A stretch of DNA of 64,000 nt, taken from Castellaniella hirudinis. GTDB taxonomy: Bacteria; Pseudomonadota; Gammaproteobacteria; Burkholderiales; Burkholderiaceae_B. The notes under the pieces were generated by a model, which saw only the letters and a program-made list of their open reading frames with translations, had not been told where the DNA came from and searched no databases. The position numbers and the translations under genes were made by a program. Positions 60,687 through 64,000 of this stretch are shown piece by piece (position 1 is the stretch's first letter; each line of letters opens with the position of its first letter). The stretch lies in the NCBI RefSeq assembly GCF_042651965.1, contig NZ_JBHSDY010000005.1, positions 62,001-126,000 of the forward strand. Direction: 5' to 3'.

Positions 60687-60930
60687 GTCTCGTCTCCGTC
60701 GCGCGGCCCGCGGGCCTGCGCGGTTGATCGATATGCTTCGGCGTCCGCCGGGGGATGGACGGCCGCCTGGGGTGATGTAACGGACCACTATATCGGTCGC
60801 TGGGACGGCGGGGCATTTGCGCGCGCCAATACCCATCATCACGCGCAAGGAACACTGGGTCGATCCCGGGTGATTTCCGACCGTTTCGCCTAAGTGATTG
60901 AGACTAAGGGGAAACCCGTGGTTCCCCGAT

Positions 60931-61107
60931 GTTTGTCCATGGATTTGTCCACAGGCTGCGTGGATAAATCAGCGCGATCGGTCGCGTTCATGAAATGGTC
61001 ATTTTTCTGCCTATGGGTCTATCCCTATGATTCGTAAATGAAAAACACAGTCTCCCGGGACTTGTCCATGGAATTGTCCACAATCCGCGTGGATAAGCGG
61101 GTCATGA
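60931..61107. repeat. Palindrome module, copy 2
   Basis: Same order as 59405-59580: TTGTCCATGG then TTGTCCACA...GCGTGGATAA (60945-60967), GGTCATTTTT, CTATCCC, then CTCCC-GGACTTGTCCATGG and TTGTCCACA...GCGTGGATAA (61074-61096). The wider gap 60687-61195 otherwise holds only the divergent promoters of the MCP and mscS genes. Confidence 0.75.
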
Positions 61108-61195
61108 CAGGCACGGATCCGGGATTCGACCAAAGCAGGGGCCGGGCCGACGTAAAATCATCGTTTCCGCTGCTTCACTCTAGGAGATTTCATTC

Positions 61196-62014
61196 ATGGA
61201 ACAGCTTCAGGCTTTCTGGTCCGGCCTGCCCGATCTCAGCGGCGTTGTGATCAATCTGGGCGTGACCCTGGCGATTCTGGTCATCGGCTGGACCGTGTCC
61301 AATCTGCTGGGCCGCTGGATGCGTCACTTGGCCGCTCGTTCGCCCCGGATCGACCCGACCATCGTACCCATGGTGCGCAGCGTCACGGTCTGGGCGGTGC
61401 GCATCGTGGTGCTGCTGGCCGTGCTGGCCCGCCTGGGGGTGCAGACCGCCAGCCTGGTGGCCATGCTGGGCGCTTCCGCCCTGGCCATCGGTCTGGCCTT
61501 GCAGGGCACGCTGCAGAATTTCGCCGCCGGCATCATGCTGCTGGTGCTGCGGCCGGTGCGTGCGGGGGAATTCGTGACCATCGGCGGGCAGGGTTCCGGC
61601 ACGGTGGACGAGATCGGCCTGTTCATGACGCGCTTCGTACAGGTCGACGGCATCCAGATCCTGCTGCCCAACACGCTGGTCTGGGGCAGCCCGATCACCA
61701 ATTACAGCCGCAACAAGACTCGCCGCCTGGACATGATGCTGGGGGTGCGTTACGACGACGATCTGGACGCGGCGCTGAACACGCTGCAGACGCTGGTGGA
61801 CCACCATGACGACATCCTGTCCGATCCGGCGCCTCAGGTGATGGTGATGGAATACCGGGACAGCACCATCATGGTAAACGTCCGCGTGTGGGCAAAGGCG
61901 GAAAAATACTGGGACGTGTATTTCGACCTGCACCGCCGGGCGCCTCAGGCGCTGCGTCAGGCGGGCATGCGCTCGCCCATTCCCCTGCGCGAGGTCCAGT
62001 CGATCTCCAGATAA
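61196..62014 (+). CDS. mscS: Small-conductance mechanosensitive channel MscS
   Basis: 272 residues. Three helices; the pore-lining TM3 with Gly/Ala packing is LGASALAIGLALQGTLQNFAAGIML (quoted as GASALAIGLALQGTLQNFAA), followed by the beta domain VRAGEFVTIGGQGSGTVDEI and NTLVWGSPITNYS, and the C-terminal alpha-beta domain. Releases solutes on hypo-osmotic shock. RBS AGGAG at 61182. Convergent with cysE, two bases apart. Confidence 0.94.
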   Translation: MEQLQAFWSGLPDLSGVVINLGVTLAILVIGWTVSNLLGRWMRHLAARSPRIDPTIVPMVRSVTVWAVRIVVLLAVLARLGVQTASLVAMLGASALAIGLALQGTLQNFAAGIMLLVLRPVRAGEFVTIGGQGSGTVDEIGLFMTRFVQVDGIQILLPNTLVWGSPITNYSRNKTRRLDMMLGVRYDDDLDAALNTLQTLVDHHDDILSDPAPQVMVMEYRDSTIMVNVRVWAKAEKYWDVYFDLHRRAPQALRQAGMRSPIPLREVQSISR

Positions 62015-62016
62015 TC

Positions 62017-62973
62017 CTAATCCACCATCCTGTTCAAGCGCTCCGCATCCAGCGGGCGCTGGCCGTTTTCGATGCGCTGGCCCAGGTCTTCCAGGGCCGA
62101 GCACAGGCGCTGGATGCGCGCGTCCTGCTGGGCCGTGTGGTTGATCAGTTCGTGCAGCACTTTGACCAGCGGGTCGTCGTCCGTGCGCCCCACCCCATAG
62201 GGGGCGAAGTCCTCTTGCGGGACCGTATCGCCGGCGGGTGCGGATTCGGTCCGGCCGCGTTGCAGCAGTTCCTGCAGGGGCCGGGCGGCCCATTCGGAGG
62301 GCGCGAGCGGGGCGTCTTCCTGGCAGGGCGATGGGGTGGCGCGCGCCTGGCCGGCAGCCGGAGCGCCTGAAGTCCCCGCAGCAGCCGGAGCCGACGCAGC
62401 GTCAGACTCAGCGCCAGAAGAGCCCGTTCCCGAATCCGGACCGGCGCCCGACGGGCTTTCCGGCAAGATCACCCGCGCCGGGTTGCCCACGGCCGTCGCC
62501 CCGGCGGGCACGGGCTTGATCACCACCGCGTTGGAGCCGATCCGGGCATGGGCGCCCACGGTGAAGCCGCCCAGGATCTGGGCGCCGGCGCCCACGACCA
62601 CGCCTTCTTCCAGCGTCGGGTGGCGCTTCTCGCCCTTGTAGAGCCGCGTGCCGCCCAGCGTGACGCCCTGGTAGATCGTGCAGTCATCGCCGATCTCGGC
62701 GGTCTCGCCGATCACCACGCCAAAGCCGTGGTCGATGAACACGCGCCGGCCGATGCGCGCGCCGGGATGGATCTCGATGCCGGTCAGCAGGCGTCCCAGG
62801 TGGGATGTGAAGCGGCCCGCCCAGTACCATCCGCGCCGCCACAGGCCGTGCGCCAGGCGGTGGATCAGGATGGCGTGCAGGCCGGGATAGCAGGTCAGGA
62901 TCTCGATGCGGCTGCGGGCTGCGGGATCGCGTTCGTGGATGCAGGCGAGGTCTTCGCGGAGCTGGTCAAACAT
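62017..62973 (-). CDS. cysE: Serine O-acetyltransferase with extended C-terminus
   Basis: 318 residues. The catalytic domain (1-~175) has the short N-terminus of EpsC-type CysE, the left-handed beta-helix IHPGARIGRRVFIDHGFGVVIGETAEIGDD with catalytic His in FIDHGFG, GVTLGGTRL, HPTLEEGVVVGAGAQILGG, and NPARVI. Residues ~180-250 are an Ala/Ser/Pro/Gly-rich low-complexity linker, then a helical tail (VKVLHELINHTAQQDARIQRL). The usual family is ~250 residues, so the tail is extra. It makes O-acetylserine for cysteine synthesis. Overlaps trmJ by 8 bases. Confidence 0.92.
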   Translation of the reverse strand: MFDQLREDLACIHERDPAARSRIEILTCYPGLHAILIHRLAHGLWRRGWYWAGRFTSHLGRLLTGIEIHPGARIGRRVFIDHGFGVVIGETAEIGDDCTIYQGVTLGGTRLYKGEKRHPTLEEGVVVGAGAQILGGFTVGAHARIGSNAVVIKPVPAGATAVGNPARVILPESPSGAGPDSGTGSSGAESDAASAPAAAGTSGAPAAGQARATPSPCQEDAPLAPSEWAARPLQELLQRGRTESAPAGDTVPQEDFAPYGVGRTDDDPLVKVLHELINHTAQQDARIQRLCSALEDLGQRIENGQRPLDAERLNRMVD

Positions 62974-63847
62974 GTCGGTCGGGGCCTGGGGCCTGTGCGT
63001 GTTCGTTAAGAAGTGTGCGTGGGGACGGCGCGCCGTGGGGCGCCGGGTGTCCGGCGCTGCGGATCATGGCCGTGCACAGGCCGCGCATCATGTCCACCTC
63101 GTCTGCGCTCAGCCGGTTGCGGGTCCACATCTGCCGCATGCGCGGCACGAGTTTCTTCGGATGCCTGGGGTCCAGAAATCCCACCGCCAGCAAGGCCTGC
63201 TCGAAATGATCCAGCATCGCCTGCACCCGTTCGCTGCTGGCCGGGTCCGATCCGGGGTCGTGCCGGGCATGGGTGTCGGGCAGGCGCGCCGCGCCGGCCA
63301 GGGGCAGCAGGGCGTAGCGCATTTCCCAGGCCGCCAGTTGCAGCGCCTGGGACACGTTCAGGGAACTGTACTCCGGGTTGGCCGGGATGTGGCAGACCCG
63401 CTGGCACAGGGTGATGTCTTCATTGGACAGGCCGGTGCGCTCCGTGCCCAGGACGATGGCGATGCGCGCGTCCGGCCGGCCCAGTTCGGTGGCTGATTGC
63501 GCAGCGGCCTCGCGGATGTCGCAGGGCGGAGGGCCGATGGCCCGCGCGCGCGCCGTCAGGGCGAAGGTCAGGGTGACGGGCCCCAGCGCGTCGGCCAGGC
63601 TGGCGTGCTGCCGCGCGCTTTCCAGGATGTCGCCGGCCCCGCTCGCCAGGGCGATGGCCTCGGGGTGGCCGACGATGTCCGGGTCGGCGGGGGCCACCAG
63701 ATGCAGGTCGTGAAAGCCCATGGTTTTGATCGCCCGGGCCGCCGAACCGACGTTGCCGGGATGGGTGGGGCTGACCATGATGAAGCGCACCCGGCTGAAA
63801 ATATCCAGGGTGTCGGGGGGCGAGTCGGAGGAAACTGGCGGAGTCAT
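62966..63847 (-). CDS. trmJ: tRNA (cytidine/uridine-2'-O)-methyltransferase TrmJ
   Basis: 293 residues. SPOUT knot: FIMVSPTHPGNVGSAARAIKTMG (motif 1; quoted as VSPTHPGNVGSAARAIKTMG), IAIVLGTERTGLSNED (motif 2) and IPANPEYSSLNVSQALQL (motif 3). The C-terminal region RMRQMWTRNRLSADEVDMMRGL contains the dimer and tRNA-binding helices. It methylates position 32 of several tRNAs. Overlaps the cysE start by 8 bases and is divergent from suhB. Confidence 0.93.
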   Translation of the reverse strand: MTPPVSSDSPPDTLDIFSRVRFIMVSPTHPGNVGSAARAIKTMGFHDLHLVAPADPDIVGHPEAIALASGAGDILESARQHASLADALGPVTLTFALTARARAIGPPPCDIREAAAQSATELGRPDARIAIVLGTERTGLSNEDITLCQRVCHIPANPEYSSLNVSQALQLAAWEMRYALLPLAGAARLPDTHARHDPGSDPASSERVQAMLDHFEQALLAVGFLDPRHPKKLVPRMRQMWTRNRLSADEVDMMRGLCTAMIRSAGHPAPHGAPSPRTLLNEHAQAPGPDRHV

Positions 63848-63886
63848 TTAAAATAGGCTTCTGTTACCCGTGATCTTTGGAAACCT

Positions 63887-64000
63887 ATGCACCCGATGCT
63901 CAACACCGCCATCAAGGCGGCACGCCGTGCCGGCGCCATCATCAACCGCTCCAGCCTTGACCTGGAACGCCTGAACGTGGCGCGCAAAGGGCCCAAGGAC
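63887..64000 (+). CDS. suhB: Inositol-1-monophosphatase SuhB, N-terminal fragment
   Basis: The first 38 residues, MHPMLNTAIKAARRAGAIIN then RSSLDLERLNVARKGPKD, match the SuhB N-terminus. The window ends before the metal-binding motifs, so only the start is seen. SuhB is an inositol-1-phosphatase and a partner of the rRNA antitermination complex. Divergent from trmJ across 39 bases. Confidence 0.9.
   Translation, partial: MHPMLNTAIKAARRAGAIINRSSLDLERLNVARKGPKD

Noticed and set aside
59400..61110. A replication origin at the TTGTCCACA/GTGGATAA modules
   Set aside because: Boxes deviate from the DnaA consensus, there is no AT-rich unwinding region, and no dnaA, dnaN, gidA or rpmH nearby. Kept only as a repeat finding.

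Overview
The window (high GC, dense, short intergenic gaps) looks like chromosome of an Alcaligenaceae-type betaproteobacterium (Burkholderiales; Bordetella/Achromobacter/Castellaniella relatives). Support comes from the gene content and protein style: glmM, ppx/ppk, pstSCAB, cysJIG with roxA upstream, dapA-bamC, DUF485-actP, cysE-trmJ-suhB. The genus cannot be fixed from the sequence alone. Both window ends cut genes (glmM at the left, suhB at the right).

1-8.7 kb is a phosphate-starvation block: olsB-like ornithine-lipid acyltransferase, ppx and ppk1 (divergent), then pstS-pstC-pstA-pstB behind two tandem Pho boxes; phoU and phoBR are not in the window. 8.7-32 kb is ordinary housekeeping and envelope content: an acyl-CoA synthetase, a PepSY/response-regulator/kinase operon, DoxX, a LuxR-type regulator, an LTA-synthase-like sulfatase next to outer-membrane phospholipase A, tam, aspA, an MFS permease, DUF485-actP, a Cys/Met PLP enzyme, cardiolipin synthase, a PACE efflux protein, a Sua5/YciO protein, a site-2 protease, dapA and bamC, with tRNA-Pro, tRNA-Arg and tRNA-His. 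32-43 kb holds an MCP with inverted domain order, the cysJ-cysI-cysG sulfite-reduction operon, roxA and mutS.

43-58.3 kb is a complete type I-F CRISPR-Cas locus with several unusual parts. A leader-driven array (18 spacers) meets a leaderless array of opposite orientation (6 spacers) tail to tail. An OPT transporter and a truncated PIN-toxin remnant then separate these arrays from cas1. cas1 and cas2-3 follow; a higBA toxin-antitoxin pair on the opposite strand sits between cas2-3 and csy1-csy2-csy3-csy4; and a second array (26 spacers) closes the locus. Between higB and csy1 I see a degenerate repeat-spacer-repeat unit. Its 'spacer' matches 16 of the first 19 bases of a CC-PAM protospacer in the csy1 promoter region, with perfect seed. 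This looks like a crRNA-like autorepressor (CreR-like) of the csy operon, placed so that it could also be the leader of higBA. A solitary intact Cas6f hairpin also lies directly in front of gnd.

58.3-64 kb returns to housekeeping genes: gnd, a second MCP flanked by two copies of a ~175-bp module built on TTGTCCACA...GTGGATAA palindromes, mscS, cysE with a long low-complexity tail, trmJ, and the start of suhB.
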